Of a DNA stretch of 64,000 bases, positions 36,612 through 49,441 are shown one piece after another. A program made the position numbers and the translations under genes. The notes under the pieces are model-generated. The model ran no database searches. It was not told where the DNA came from and saw only the letters and a program-made list of their open reading frames with translations. The stretch covers positions 1 through 64,000 of the forward strand of contig CANRNQ010000009.1 of the NCBI GenBank assembly GCA_947632045.1, read 5' to 3'. The DNA comes from an uncultured Clostridia bacterium. GTDB lineage: Bacteria; Bacillota; Clostridia; Oscillospirales; Acutalibacteraceae. The stretch's first letter is position 1; the number at the start of each line of letters is the position of its first letter.

Positions 36612-37934
36612 TTGGACGACTTTAATGAAACCTGGGAAGTAATTTGTGAATATTGTAAGAATGAAATAACGGACGTCGCATATAAAACATGGATAAGTCG
36701 TATAGAGCCCGTAAGCCTTGACTTTGAAAACGGCGTTGCAACAATAATGGCTCCCAACGATTTTCACAGGCAAACTCTTAATAAATTTTACAAAACTCTG
36801 CTTGAAAGGTCTTTTAAAGAGGTATTTGCCTCAGATATAGATTTGAAGATAACCGTTCCGGACGAGCTTAATAATGAAAGCAAGGAAAACGAAGAGGAAA
36901 AAACAAGCGAAAACGGCGACTATGAATATACCTTCGACACCTTTATCGTCGGCAGCTCCAACAACTTTGCCCATGCCGCAGCACAGGCTGTCGCCGCAAA
37001 TCCCGCGAACGCTTACAACCCTCTTTTCATATACGGAAACTCAGGACTCGGCAAGACCCATCTTTTAAAGGCGATAGGAAACGAGATAAGGTCAAAAAAC
37101 GCAAACGCCAATATTCTTTATGTTCGCGGAGATGAGTTTGCAAATGAAATAATAGACGCTATAAGAACCTCTAAGACCAAGGAATTTAGAGAAAAATACA
37201 GATTTGCCGACGTATTTTTAGTTGACGACGTTCAGTTCATCGGCGGCAAGGACGCTACTCAGGAGGAATTTTTCCACACTTTCAACAGCCTTTATGAGGC
37301 AAAAAGCCAGATAGTCCTAACCTCCGACCGACCGCCGAAGGAGATAAAAACCCTTGAGGACAGAATAAGGAGCCGCTTTGAGTCCGGTCTTATAGCTGAT
37401 ATTCAGCCTCCCGACTTTGAGATAAGGGTAGCTATTATAAAGAGAAAGGCTGAGCTTTTGGGAATAGTCATTCCCGACGAGATATGCAATTATATCGCGC
37501 AAAAGCTCAAAACTAATATACGTCAGCTTGAGGGCGTCGTTAAAAAGCTTAAGGCTAAGAATAATTTAAACGGCGAAAAAATAAATATGTCCTCCGCACA
37601 AGACACCATATCCGAAATACTCAACAGCGACGTGCCTCCGCAGATAACGGTCGAAAATATAATTGAGGAGGTCGCGCGCACCTACGGCGTAGAGCCTGAG
37701 GATATACGCTCGCTAAAGAGCAGAAAGGCCTCTCTTTCAAACGCAAGGCACATAGCCATATACATAACCCGAAATCTCACCACCCTTGTTGTAAAGCAGA
37801 TAGGCGACGAGTTCGGCGGCAGACATTATTCAACCGTGCTTCACTCTATAAACCATGTTGAGGATCTTATGAAGAAGGACTCAAAGGTCAAGGAAACTGT
37901 CGAGGACATCATTAAAAATATAAGGGACAGATAG
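36612..37934 (+). CDS. dnaA: Chromosomal replication initiator DnaA
   Basis: The protein has 440 residues. It opens oriC as an ATP-bound helical filament. Domain I is residues 1 to about 80, followed by a short acidic linker (NESKENEEEKTSENGDYEY). The AAA+ domain has Walker A GNSGLGKTHLLKAIG (about 142), Walker B LVDDVQFIGGKD (about 203) and sensor regions (RIRSRFESGL). Domain IV has the helix-turn-helix FGGRHYSTVLHSINHVE near residue 400. The usual recognition residues in this helix are D-H-T(T) (GGRDHTTV); here they read H-Y-S. The start is TTG after AAGGGGGA. Candidate DnaA sites lie upstream and downstream. Confidence 0.97.
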   Translation: MDDFNETWEVICEYCKNEITDVAYKTWISRIEPVSLDFENGVATIMAPNDFHRQTLNKFYKTLLERSFKEVFASDIDLKITVPDELNNESKENEEEKTSENGDYEYTFDTFIVGSSNNFAHAAAQAVAANPANAYNPLFIYGNSGLGKTHLLKAIGNEIRSKNANANILYVRGDEFANEIIDAIRTSKTKEFREKYRFADVFLVDDVQFIGGKDATQEEFFHTFNSLYEAKSQIVLTSDRPPKEIKTLEDRIRSRFESGLIADIQPPDFEIRVAIIKRKAELLGIVIPDEICNYIAQKLKTNIRQLEGVVKKLKAKNNLNGEKINMSSAQDTISEILNSDVPPQITVENIIEEVARTYGVEPEDIRSLKSRKASLSNARHIAIYITRNLTTLVVKQIGDEFGGRHYSTVLHSINHVEDLMKKDSKVKETVEDIIKNIRDR

Positions 37935-38010
37935 ATAAGCCTTTTTCTTAATTATAAGATATAGTCTTGCAGAGCTTGACTGATATAAGTATTAAAAAAA
38001 GGAGAAGTAT

Positions 38011-38493
38011 ATGGAAGTATGGGATGCTTATGATAAAGATTTCAATAAAATCAGCAATATGATATTAATAAGGGAAGAACCTATTCCCGAAGGGATTTTC
38101 CATTTGGTTTGCGACGTCATCGTGAAACATAACGACGGAAGCTATTTGCTGATGCAGCGCGACAAGCGCAAGCATTTCGGCGGTATGTGGGAAGCTACCG
38201 CGGGAGGTTCGGCATTATGCGGCGAATCTCCTTTGGAATGTGCTTTGAGAGAACTGCGGGAAGAAACCGGAATTGAAGCCGATCATTTGACTGAAATTGG
38301 GCGAGTGAAAAGCAATAATACATTTTATGTTGAATTTCTTTGTGTGACGGACTGTAAAAAAGACAGTATCATCTTGCAGGATGGGGAAACCGTTGCTTAT
38401 AAATGGGTGAGCAGAGATGAACTCATCTCTATGAAAAAAAGTGAATTGATAACCGAACGTATGGAGAAATTCATTGAGGAATTACAACCGTAA
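38011..38493 (+). CDS. NUDIX hydrolase (IDI-like/YfcD-like) between dnaA and oriC
   Basis: The protein has 160 residues. The opening EVWDAYDKDFNKI and PIPEGIFHLVCDVIV are typical of NUDIX proteins related to isopentenyl-diphosphate isomerase/YfcD. The NUDIX box is GSALCGESPLECALRELREE followed by TGI, with all metal-binding acidic residues present. The substrate is unknown. The start follows AAGGAG at 6-7 nt. Its position is odd because dnaA is normally followed directly by the origin and dnaN. It uses CGC/CGT/CGG for arginine more than the AGA-rich flanking genes, which may mean a recent insertion. Confidence 0.85.
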   Translation: MEVWDAYDKDFNKISNMILIREEPIPEGIFHLVCDVIVKHNDGSYLLMQRDKRKHFGGMWEATAGGSALCGESPLECALRELREETGIEADHLTEIGRVKSNNTFYVEFLCVTDCKKDSIILQDGETVAYKWVSRDELISMKKSELITERMEKFIEELQP

Positions 38494-38599
38494 TTGCGTC
38501 TAACGGATTGCATTAAAATCGGCAAAAGCGCAGAAATATAATTAAGCCTTTTGCTTTAAAAAATCCCCTTATTTATACTTTCTCAGAGCCTCTTTGATA

Positions 38600-38850
38600 T
38601 TAACATATCAACAACTTATTGTTGATAAGCTGATATATTATCAACATTTCAATACACATTAACTCAACATATTTCAACATATAATAACAACTCAATTTTT
38701 CGGAAAAATATTTAAACATTTTCTGAACATCGTTTTAACATGGCCCTTAGCCTATTTTTCCGATTTTTACCGTGCATTTAATAACTTTGAACATTTCAAC
38801 ATCCCCTACTACTACTACTACCTATTAATTAAAGTAATGTAATGTGTTGT
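38600..38850. other. oriC: Chromosomal replication origin (oriC) with DnaA-trio
   Basis: The 385-nt gap before dnaN is AT-rich and non-coding. DnaA-box-like sites are ATATCAACA (38605-38613), TGTTGATAA (38620-38628) and TTATCAACA (38638-38646). Several TTTCAACAT-type sites follow (about 38672 and 38794). The last one, ATTTCAACA, is followed by CCCC and then TACTACTACTACTAC (38807-38821) and AT-rich TATTAATTAAAGTAATG. Box, short GC run, trinucleotide DnaA-trio and unwinding region is the layout of the Bacillus basal unwinding system. The consensus box here is TTATCAACA, not TTATCCACA. Gene strand bias also switches here. Confidence 0.88.
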
Positions 38851-38878
38851 TTAAAACACCGAAAGGAAGGAAAACGTA

Positions 38879-39985
38879 ATGAAGATTGTGTGCAAGCAGA
38901 GTCTTTTGGCAGTCGCGGTTACCAACGTACAGAGAGCAGTTTCTTCGAGAACAACCCTACCGGCACTTGAGGGAATATTGCTTAGAGCTGAAAACGGAAA
39001 AATAACCCTCTGCGGATATGACCTTGAAATAGGAATAACGACCGATATAGAGGCGCAGATAGAGGAGGACGGAGCGATAGTCGTTAACGCGAAGCTCTTT
39101 GGAGATATTGTGCGCCGCCTGCCGGAGGAAAATATTGAAATTTCTACCGACGACAAGTACATAACCTATATTTCATGCGGAGATGTAAATTATCAAATAG
39201 TGGGAATGTATCCGGGTGAATTTCCGGAGCTGCCGGGCTTTGACAAGATAGAAAATATAACGATAGAGAAAAGTCTTATTAAAAATATGGTCAAGCAAAC
39301 CATATTCGCTACATCTGACGACTCTTCAAAGCCAATTTATACCGGAGCTCTGTTTGAGTTTGAAAACAATGTGTTTAAGATAGTCGCAATAGACGGCATT
39401 AAAATGGCAATAAGAAGGGAAACCGTTGAGTTTGGCGGCAAAAGCAAGTTTATAGTTCCGAAAAAGGCGCTTAACGAGATATTAAAGCTCGGCTCGGAAG
39501 AAAAAGAGGGAACTATAAAAATAATCATCGGTCAAAGACACGCGGTGTTTATGATAGAAAACTATTCTATATTTACAAGACTTATAGAGGGCAACTTTAT
39601 AGACTACAACAGAGTAATACCAAATAATATTGTGACCGAGGTCTGTGTTGTAACTCGCGAATTTATAAGCAGCGTAGAGAGAATGTCGCTTTTGACCTCT
39701 GAAAAGTTTAACAGCCCGCTAAGAATTTTCTTTGCTAATAATGAGATAAACCTGTCCTGTTCTACCACAATAGGGCGAGCGACGGATATCATATCTTCGC
39801 CGATAAGCGGAGAAGAAATTGAAATAGGCTTCAGCACAAGACATCTTCTTGAAGCTCTCAGAAATACCGATACCGACGTAATAAAGCTTAGGCTTGCCGG
39901 CAATACGGTAGGTATGATAATAAGTCCAACCGAGGGAGATGAATTTTTATTCTTAGTTGTACCCATGCTTTTGCAGAGAGGATAA
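38879..39985 (+). CDS. dnaN: DNA polymerase III beta sliding clamp
   Basis: The protein has 368 residues, three clamp domains as expected. As a ring dimer it tethers polymerase to DNA. Signatures include an N-terminal KQSLLAVAVTNVQRAVSSRT, LPALEGILL, and the C-terminal FLVVPMLLQRG, where the family usually ends PMR. The clamp normally ends in a MPMR-type sequence; here PMLLQRG carries a few extra residues. The start follows AAAGGAAGG. It follows oriC directly. Confidence 0.96.
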   Translation: MKIVCKQSLLAVAVTNVQRAVSSRTTLPALEGILLRAENGKITLCGYDLEIGITTDIEAQIEEDGAIVVNAKLFGDIVRRLPEENIEISTDDKYITYISCGDVNYQIVGMYPGEFPELPGFDKIENITIEKSLIKNMVKQTIFATSDDSSKPIYTGALFEFENNVFKIVAIDGIKMAIRRETVEFGGKSKFIVPKKALNEILKLGSEEKEGTIKIIIGQRHAVFMIENYSIFTRLIEGNFIDYNRVIPNNIVTEVCVVTREFISSVERMSLLTSEKFNSPLRIFFANNEINLSCSTTIGRATDIISSPISGEEIEIGFSTRHLLEALRNTDTDVIKLRLAGNTVGMIISPTEGDEFLFLVVPMLLQRG

Positions 39986-39989
39986 TAAA

Positions 39990-40208
39990 ATGGTAGTTGA
40001 AAAAATTTATATAGACTCCGAATTTATCAAGCTTGACAGTCTTTTAAAATTCAGCGGAATAGCCGAAACCGGAGGTCAGGCCAAGATGCTTGTGCAGAGC
40101 GGGCGGATATATGTAAACGGAGAGATATGCACGCAAAGGGGAAAAAAGATAAAGAATGGAGACAAGGTAAGCTTTGAAGATAGATCTTTAGAGGTGCTTG
40201 AAAGTTGA
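39990..40208 (+). CDS. yaaA: S4-domain RNA-binding protein (YaaA/RlbA type)
   Basis: The protein has 72 residues. The start is at 39990 after GAGAGGA; the ORF-track start at 39957 lies inside dnaN. The S4 fold is clear: FIKLDSLLKFSGIAETGGQA, then MLVQSGRIYVNGEICTQRGK and the closing GDKVSF. This protein occupies the dnaN-recF gap in most Bacillota and is believed to bind ribosomal RNA. Its stop overlaps the recF TTG start, indicating coupled translation. Confidence 0.92.
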   Translation: MVVEKIYIDSEFIKLDSLLKFSGIAETGGQAKMLVQSGRIYVNGEICTQRGKKIKNGDKVSFEDRSLEVLES

Positions 40209-41311
40209 TTTTAAAAGAGCTGAATTTTAAGAGCTTTAGAAATCTTAAGGACGGTTCTTTATCCGCTTCTCCGGGAATAAATGTTATATACGGAAAAAAC
40301 GGACAGGGAAAGACAAACCTGCTTGAATGTATATGGCTTTTTAACGGGCTGCGTTCGTTTCGCTTTGCGAAGGACAGGGAGCTGATAAAAGAGGGTCTTG
40401 ACCTTGCAATCATTAAGGCGGAATTTTTTTCGCAGGACAGGGAGCAAAGCGCGACGCTCAATATATATCCTACAAGGCGAGAGTGTGAAATAAACGGAGT
40501 GAAAAAAAAATCCGCGTCATCTCTTCTGGGAGTATGTCCGTCGGTGGTGTTTTCTCCGGATCATCTTTCAATGATAAAAAACGGACCCGGAGAAAGAAGA
40601 AAATTCACCGACAGCGCGATATGCCGCTGTAAGCCGAGGTACGCGAATATATATATGAGATTCAACAAAATATTAAGTCAAAGAAACGCCCTGCTCAAGG
40701 ACGTATCTATAAACGGCGGAGAAAAAATGCTCGAACCCTGGGATATAAGCCTTGCCTCATGGGGGGCGGCGGTGGTTTTTGAAAGACTCTCATATATTAA
40801 AAAGCTTAGAGATATTTCAGAAAAAATATATTTTGGAATATCAGGAGGCGAGGAGCAGCTTGATATAAACTATAAAAGCTCGTTTGGCTGTCTTGAAAAC
40901 GACAGCATGAAGGAAATTGAAAATAAGCTGCTTTTAAAGCTCGAACAGACGAGAAAAGAGGATATAAGCAGTCGCTTTACAGGCTTTGGGCCTCATCGCG
41001 ACGATATAGATATATTGATAAACAACAAAAGCGCGAGAAATTTTGGCTCTCAGGGTCAGCAGAGAAGCGCGGTAATCGCTTTGAAGCTTTCAGAAGCGGA
41101 CATACTTCAATCCGAAAACGACGAAAGACCGCTTATTATCCTTGACGATGTATTGAGCGAGCTCGACGTAGAAAGACAAAAATTTTTGCTCAATAAAACT
41201 ATCGACCGTCAGGTTTTTATAAGCTGCTGCGACACATCTGCGGTAGAATATCTTGACTGCGGCAGAATATTTAATGTAAATAAGGGTGAAATAAGGATAA
41301 AGGAAAAGTAA
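40205..41311 (+). CDS. recF: DNA replication and repair protein RecF
   Basis: The protein has 368 residues. This SMC-like ATPase helps load RecA at gapped DNA with RecO and RecR. Walker A is GKNGQGKTNLLE (about 30-41), the signature is FGSQGQQRSAVIALKL and Walker B is PLIILDDVLSELD. The start is TTG overlapping the S4 gene stop, and the end overlaps the next gene (TAATG). It is part of the dnaN-yaaA-recF-remB operon. Confidence 0.96.
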   Translation: MILKELNFKSFRNLKDGSLSASPGINVIYGKNGQGKTNLLECIWLFNGLRSFRFAKDRELIKEGLDLAIIKAEFFSQDREQSATLNIYPTRRECEINGVKKKSASSLLGVCPSVVFSPDHLSMIKNGPGERRKFTDSAICRCKPRYANIYMRFNKILSQRNALLKDVSINGGEKMLEPWDISLASWGAAVVFERLSYIKKLRDISEKIYFGISGGEEQLDINYKSSFGCLENDSMKEIENKLLLKLEQTRKEDISSRFTGFGPHRDDIDILINNKSARNFGSQGQQRSAVIALKLSEADILQSENDERPLIILDDVLSELDVERQKFLLNKTIDRQVFISCCDTSAVEYLDCGRIFNVNKGEIRIKEK

Positions 41312-41568
41312 TGTATCTTTATATTGGAAATGACATAGTGATTAATACAAAGGATATAGTAGGAATATTTGATTCCGATAATACGACCGTTTCAAAGGAA
41401 ACGAGAAAATTTCTGAATTTGAGCGAAAAAAAAGGTAAAATAATCAGCGTTTCAAATGATATACCAAAATCATTTATTATTTGCAGAGATAGAAAAAGCG
41501 GAGATAAGCTGACATATCTTTGTCAATTTTCTCCGTCCACCCTGCAAAAGAGAAAAACACCCGTATAA
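41311..41568 (+). CDS. remB: RemB-like extracellular matrix regulator (DUF370)
   Basis: The protein has 85 residues of the DUF370 family (MYLYIGNDIVINTKDIVGIF; FIICRDRKSGDKLTYLCQFS). RemA/RemB proteins are DNA-binding regulators of biofilm matrix and osmoprotection genes in Bacillus, where remB (yaaB) also lies between recF and gyrB. The ATG overlaps the recF stop codon by one base. Confidence 0.9.
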   Translation: MYLYIGNDIVINTKDIVGIFDSDNTTVSKETRKFLNLSEKKGKIISVSNDIPKSFIICRDRKSGDKLTYLCQFSPSTLQKRKTPV

Positions 41569-41664
41569 ATATAAATAGAAAAAGTCCGCGCCTAAGCGCG
41601 CCGTCTTTTCAAGCTTGAGAGCAATTAATTAACTAAAACTATAAAAACATAGGGAGTGCTTAAT

Positions 41665-42156
41665 ATGGCGAACCGAAAATGTCCTTACTGCGGAAAGAAA
41701 ATTTCATATTTTTCGGCTATCAGAGAAAGAGCTAACGGCGAACATTCCTGCGACAGATGCAAGAGAAATTCTACCATATATTTTGTCAGAAATATAAAGG
41801 TTTTTATCGTGGTAATATGTCTTATCGCCGCCGCAATGCTTGCCGTTTTTCTTTTTACTCCGCTCAGGGGAAATTTCTTCTGTATATTCTTTATGTTTAT
41901 TCCGTTTATAATTTTTTATTTGTGCATACCGCTTTTTATAAGATACGTTCCGCTTAGGCGAAAAAAGAAGGTAAAAAAGGAAGACAGAGGCAACGGGCTT
42001 GATCTTGTGAGGGAGCCGGAGAGCGTAAGCGGCACGACGAGAATAATAAACCCCATATCGCTTGAAAGAAATATAGATCCGAAGGGAAGTCCTGATTATA
42101 CGAGAATGATCCCGCGGATAAATGAAAGAAGAAATATGAGAGAAAAAAGAAATTAG
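41665..42156 (+). CDS. CxxC-20-CxxC membrane protein 1
   Basis: The protein has 163 residues. The start is at 41665 after GGGAG. It begins with KCPYCGKKI and a second CDRC 23 residues later, a small zinc-ribbon-like module of the cxxc_20_cxxc type. Two adjacent hydrophobic helices follow (VFIVVICLIAAAMLAVFLF; CIFFMFIPFIIFYLCIPLF). The basic C-terminal 65 residues have no recognised domain. It is the longest of three tandem paralogues between remB and gyrB. Function is unknown. Confidence 0.75.
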   Translation: MANRKCPYCGKKISYFSAIRERANGEHSCDRCKRNSTIYFVRNIKVFIVVICLIAAAMLAVFLFTPLRGNFFCIFFMFIPFIIFYLCIPLFIRYVPLRRKKKVKKEDRGNGLDLVREPESVSGTTRIINPISLERNIDPKGSPDYTRMIPRINERRNMREKRN

Positions 42157-42239
42157 GGAAATTTTAAGGCTTTTATTAAGACCTTAAGGTTTAATAAGCG
42201 GATATATAATTAATTTAGAAGATGGAAAGGTAAAATTTT

Positions 42240-42569
42240 ATGTTTAAATTACCTAAATGTCCTTACTGCGGAGAGGAATATTCCGCAAAGGAAGTAAAAA
42301 AAGCCGCAAATCAGAAGCTGCTAAAGTGTAAAAAATGCGAAAAAAGGATAAAAGTTAAAAGCGCCGCAGGGAGAATTATTTTGGCAATAGTGGCTTTCGC
42401 GGTGGCCTTCGGTTTGGATTTTCTCTTTTTCTTCCTCTTCCAAAACGAAACTGTATATATGCTGTGCGGTGTAATTACGGTTGCGGTAATATATCTTATA
42501 TATTTACTGCTGCCCTACGTTTGCAAATTTGTAAAGCCTGATGAAGCTACGGACGATGATCAAAATTAA
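42240..42569 (+). CDS. CxxC-20-CxxC membrane protein 2
   Basis: The protein has 109 residues. KCPYCGEEYSAKEV and KCKKC form the two metal-binding-type knuckles, followed by two membrane helices (RIILAIVAFAVAFGLDFLFF; YMLCGVITVAVIYLIYLL). It is similar along its length to the next gene (MFKLPKCPYC versus MLKLPLCPYC), indicating tandem duplication. The start follows GGAAAGG. Function is unknown. Confidence 0.75.
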   Translation: MFKLPKCPYCGEEYSAKEVKKAANQKLLKCKKCEKRIKVKSAAGRIILAIVAFAVAFGLDFLFFFLFQNETVYMLCGVITVAVIYLIYLLLPYVCKFVKPDEATDDDQN

Positions 42570-42604
42570 AAATAAATTATAAAATTATATTAGGAGGCGT
42601 TTTT

Positions 42605-42907
42605 ATGCTCAAGCTGCCTCTATGCCCTTACTGCGAAGCAATTTACAGATACGGCGAGGTCAAGGCCTTTAAAAATAAAGAAAATATAAAATGCCGTCAC
42701 TGTGGAAAAAGCTTTTCGGTTTCAAAAACAAAGGGCAGGATAATTTTGATAATTGTCGCGGCAATTATTTTAATAGCTTTAAATATTTTGCTGTTTAATA
42801 TTATCAAGGGCTTGACCGTTTTCGGCTGCTTTGTAATAACGGTTGCGGCGGTGAGCCTTACGGTGATATTATTTCCGTTTACAACGAGATTTAAAAAAAG
42901 AAAATAA
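42605..42907 (+). CDS. CxxC-20-CxxC membrane protein 3
   Basis: The protein has 100 residues. It has LCPYCEAIYRYGEV, KCRHCGKSFSV and two membrane helices (RIILIIVAAIILIALNILLF; FGCFVITVAAVSLTVILF). It starts 35 nt after the previous paralogue, with AGGAGG at 7 nt. The segment GRIIL before the first helix is shared with protein 2. Function is unknown; a membrane-associated metal-binding role is possible. Confidence 0.75.
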   Translation: MLKLPLCPYCEAIYRYGEVKAFKNKENIKCRHCGKSFSVSKTKGRIILIIVAAIILIALNILLFNIIKGLTVFGCFVITVAAVSLTVILFPFTTRFKKRK

Positions 42908-43070
42908 CGGAAAAAATTAGCCGTCAATATTATAACGGCAGGGCAAAGCTTTAAGCGGAGCGTCTTGGATTTGATTTAAGTCTTAAAAATAATTTGAGTA
43001 CGAAATTAATATTTATAGTAACTAATATCAAATTTATATAAAATTTATGATGAACATATGACTTTTGTAA

Positions 43071-45113
<2,043 letters not shown>

Positions 45114-45119
45114 GAAAAA

Positions 45120-45256
45120 CTTACGGCGGCGGCCCGAGCTGCCGCAGGCAGCTCGTTCAAACGCGGCGCGCAAGGGTAATTAAAGAGCTCAGAACAGACG
45201 TTGCGCCGCGTTTGGCTTGGTCCCGCGGGCGGGGGCCAAGCGGCCGCCGCCGTAAG
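45120..45256. repeat. Cloverleaf intergenic element, copy D
   Basis: The outer stem CTTACGGCGGCGGCC pairs perfectly over 15 bp (45120-45134 with 45242-45256). Arm 1, CGAGCTGCC-GCA-GGCAGCTCG, lies at 45135-45155. Arm 2, CAAACGCGGCGC, pairs over 12 bp (45158-45169 with 45203-45214). Arm 3 is GCTTGGTCCC paired with GGGGGCCAAGC (45215-45241). It begins 6 nt after the gyrB stop codon. Confidence 0.85.
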
Positions 45257-45338
45257 TTGAAAATCGCCTGAAATTAAAAGGATGAAAGCAAAGCTAAAAC
45301 TACAATGCTTTAAATTCAAGCCAAAGGAGGTTAGAGGA

Positions 45339-46049
45339 ATGAGTACAAATCAGGTTGACGATATATTAAATGAGATCAACGAAATAAAAAAAAGAAACAG
45401 CGACGTATCCTCTGACTCTGACGAGGGCTTCGGCTCAGGTAAGGCCGTGTTTGGAGAAAACGAGATATTTGAAAGCGTTGATGATCTTAGGAACAGAATA
45501 ACAGAGGACGAGCGCGAGGACAAAAAAGCGCTTAAACAGGGAAAAAAGAGAATTTATCTAAAGACTCAGTTTGCTCTCTCGGACGAGGAAATACTGGAAA
45601 CGCTTAAACGCGCAAATATATATAAAACGCAGGGTCGCCGCTCTGTAATATACACCATAATAATGGCGGTAGCGGCGATCGGATTTTTTCTCTCGTGCAT
45701 TTACGGCAACAACTACAATTGGCTGCTGTTCAGCATATTGTGCATTGTTGTCATCGCCGCAATATGGCTTGTCCCTATATTTCATTTAAAAAAGCTCGCG
45801 CGTGAAAATTCGACGGGAGAGACTATAGAAATAGAGCTAACAAACGAGGATATAACCCAGAAGATGGGCGACAAGGAATGGATAATCCCGCTTGATAAGT
45901 CGGGAACCCTCGAAGTAGGTGACGAGGTGCTGATAATCCGAACATATCACGGCCAGATGTTCGCAATACCGAAAAGAAGCATAGAGCGCGAGCTTTATAA
46001 AAAAATATTGCAGATATTAAAAAACGGCACAGAGCCGTATGAAGACTGA
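45339..46049 (+). CDS. YcxB-like membrane protein
   Basis: The protein has 236 residues. The start at 45339 follows AAAGGAGG; the ORF-track start at 45282 would lie just past element D without a ribosome site. Residues 1-95 are acidic and polar (low complexity), then two membrane helices (IYTIIMAVAAIGFFLSCIY; LLFSILCIVVIAAIWLVPIF) and a C-terminal strand-rich domain ending in YHGQMFAIPKRSI, as in the YcxB-like family. Function is unknown. It lies between gyrB and gyrA and nearly overlaps the next gene. Confidence 0.7.
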   Translation: MSTNQVDDILNEINEIKKRNSDVSSDSDEGFGSGKAVFGENEIFESVDDLRNRITEDEREDKKALKQGKKRIYLKTQFALSDEEILETLKRANIYKTQGRRSVIYTIIMAVAAIGFFLSCIYGNNYNWLLFSILCIVVIAAIWLVPIFHLKKLARENSTGETIEIELTNEDITQKMGDKEWIIPLDKSGTLEVGDEVLIIRTYHGQMFAIPKRSIERELYKKILQILKNGTEPYED

Positions 46050-46059
46050 GGGTATGAAA

Positions 46060-46497
46060 ATGATATCAAAAAGCAATATAACGGTGCGCTATGCCGAAAC
46101 CGACAAAATGGGAATAGTTCACCACTCAAACTATCCCGTATGGTTTGAGCTTGCGCGTACAGATTATATAAAAGAGCTTGGAGTTCCTTATTCAATTTTA
46201 GAAAAACGCGGACTTATGCTTCCGCTAACGGATTTAAGCTGCCGCTTTATAAAGCCCGCTTACTATGAGGATAAGATAGAAATCCAGGCCTTTGTGACCT
46301 CGGTTTCATTCGCAAAGATAGAATACGTATACAGAGTGCTGAGGGACGGCGAGCTGCTCTGCACGGGAATGACAAGGCACGGCTTTGTCGACAGCAAAAG
46401 CTTTAAACCTATAAATGTAAAAAAATTTGATTCTAAGCTTTATGAGCTTTTAAAGAATAATATTGAGAAAATCGAAGAAAAGCAGATCAAGCTTTAA
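46060..46497 (+). CDS. Acyl-CoA thioesterase (4HBT/YbgC-FadM family)
   Basis: The protein has about 145 residues. ATG 46060 is 7 nt after GAGGG; two earlier in-frame ATGs lie at or before that site. The hot-dog fold signature RYAETDKMGIVHHSNYPVWF holds the catalytic Asp and the HHxxYPVWFE motif of YbgC-like thioesterases, which hydrolyse acyl-CoA or acyl-ACP thioesters. The C-terminal CTGMTRHGFVD also fits. The acyl substrate cannot be told. It is probably co-transcribed with the YcxB-like gene and gyrA. Confidence 0.88.
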   Translation: MISKSNITVRYAETDKMGIVHHSNYPVWFELARTDYIKELGVPYSILEKRGLMLPLTDLSCRFIKPAYYEDKIEIQAFVTSVSFAKIEYVYRVLRDGELLCTGMTRHGFVDSKSFKPINVKKFDSKLYELLKNNIEKIEEKQIKL

Positions 46498-46518
46498 TAA
46501 AGAAGAGGTGTTACTGAA

Positions 46519-49014
<2,496 letters not shown>

Positions 49015-49094
49015 AATAGCGTATTATAATAGAGAGCGTAATTTAAGAAGCTGCCGCGGCTGCTCGGCTTGACTATGTGGAAGCGTCAGACCTT

Positions 49095-49241
49095 GTTCGG
49101 GGCGGCGACTCGCGCGGCTGCGCCGCGCGCAAAAATGCGGCGGCACAGACACTTTTCTTACAGCGGCAGGGCTATATGCCCGCCGCATTTTTCTGCAAAT
49201 TTCCGCGCATAGAGCGGAAATTTGCGGTCGCCGCCCCGAAC
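49095..49241. repeat. Cloverleaf intergenic element, copy E
   Basis: The outer stem GTTCGGGGCGGCGAC pairs perfectly over 15 bp (49095-49109 with 49227-49241). Arm 1, CGCGCGGC-TGC-GCCGCGCG, lies at 49111-49129. Arm 2, AAAAATGCGGCGG, pairs over 13 bp (49131-49143 with 49180-49192). Arm 3, GCAAATTTCCGC, pairs over 12 bp (49195-49225). The GCAAATTTCCGC arm is arm 1 in copy A, so E is A in the opposite orientation. The remaining 49015-49380 sequence holds no gene I can see. Confidence 0.85.
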
Positions 49242-49380
49242 CCTAACACAAAGCAGTAAAATCAGAGCGTATGGCGCGGCAGCCCAGCACACCTAAAGCC
49301 GCCGGCGCGCCGCAGATAGACAACGAACCTCGTGTTTTCTCCCCACAAGCCAAAACACGGCGAAAATATTAAAAAAACGC

Positions 49381-49409
49381 TTGACAAAGCCCGTCCAATC
49401 GGGTATAAT
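49381..49409 (+). promoter_or_regulatory. Consensus promoter of the tRNA operon
   Basis: TTGACA (49381-49386), a 17-nt spacer and TATAAT (49404-49409), a perfect sigma-A promoter 33 nt before tRNA-Met. Confidence 0.92.
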
Positions 49410-49441
49410 AACATTCGTTCACTGTGAACAAGCTAATATGT

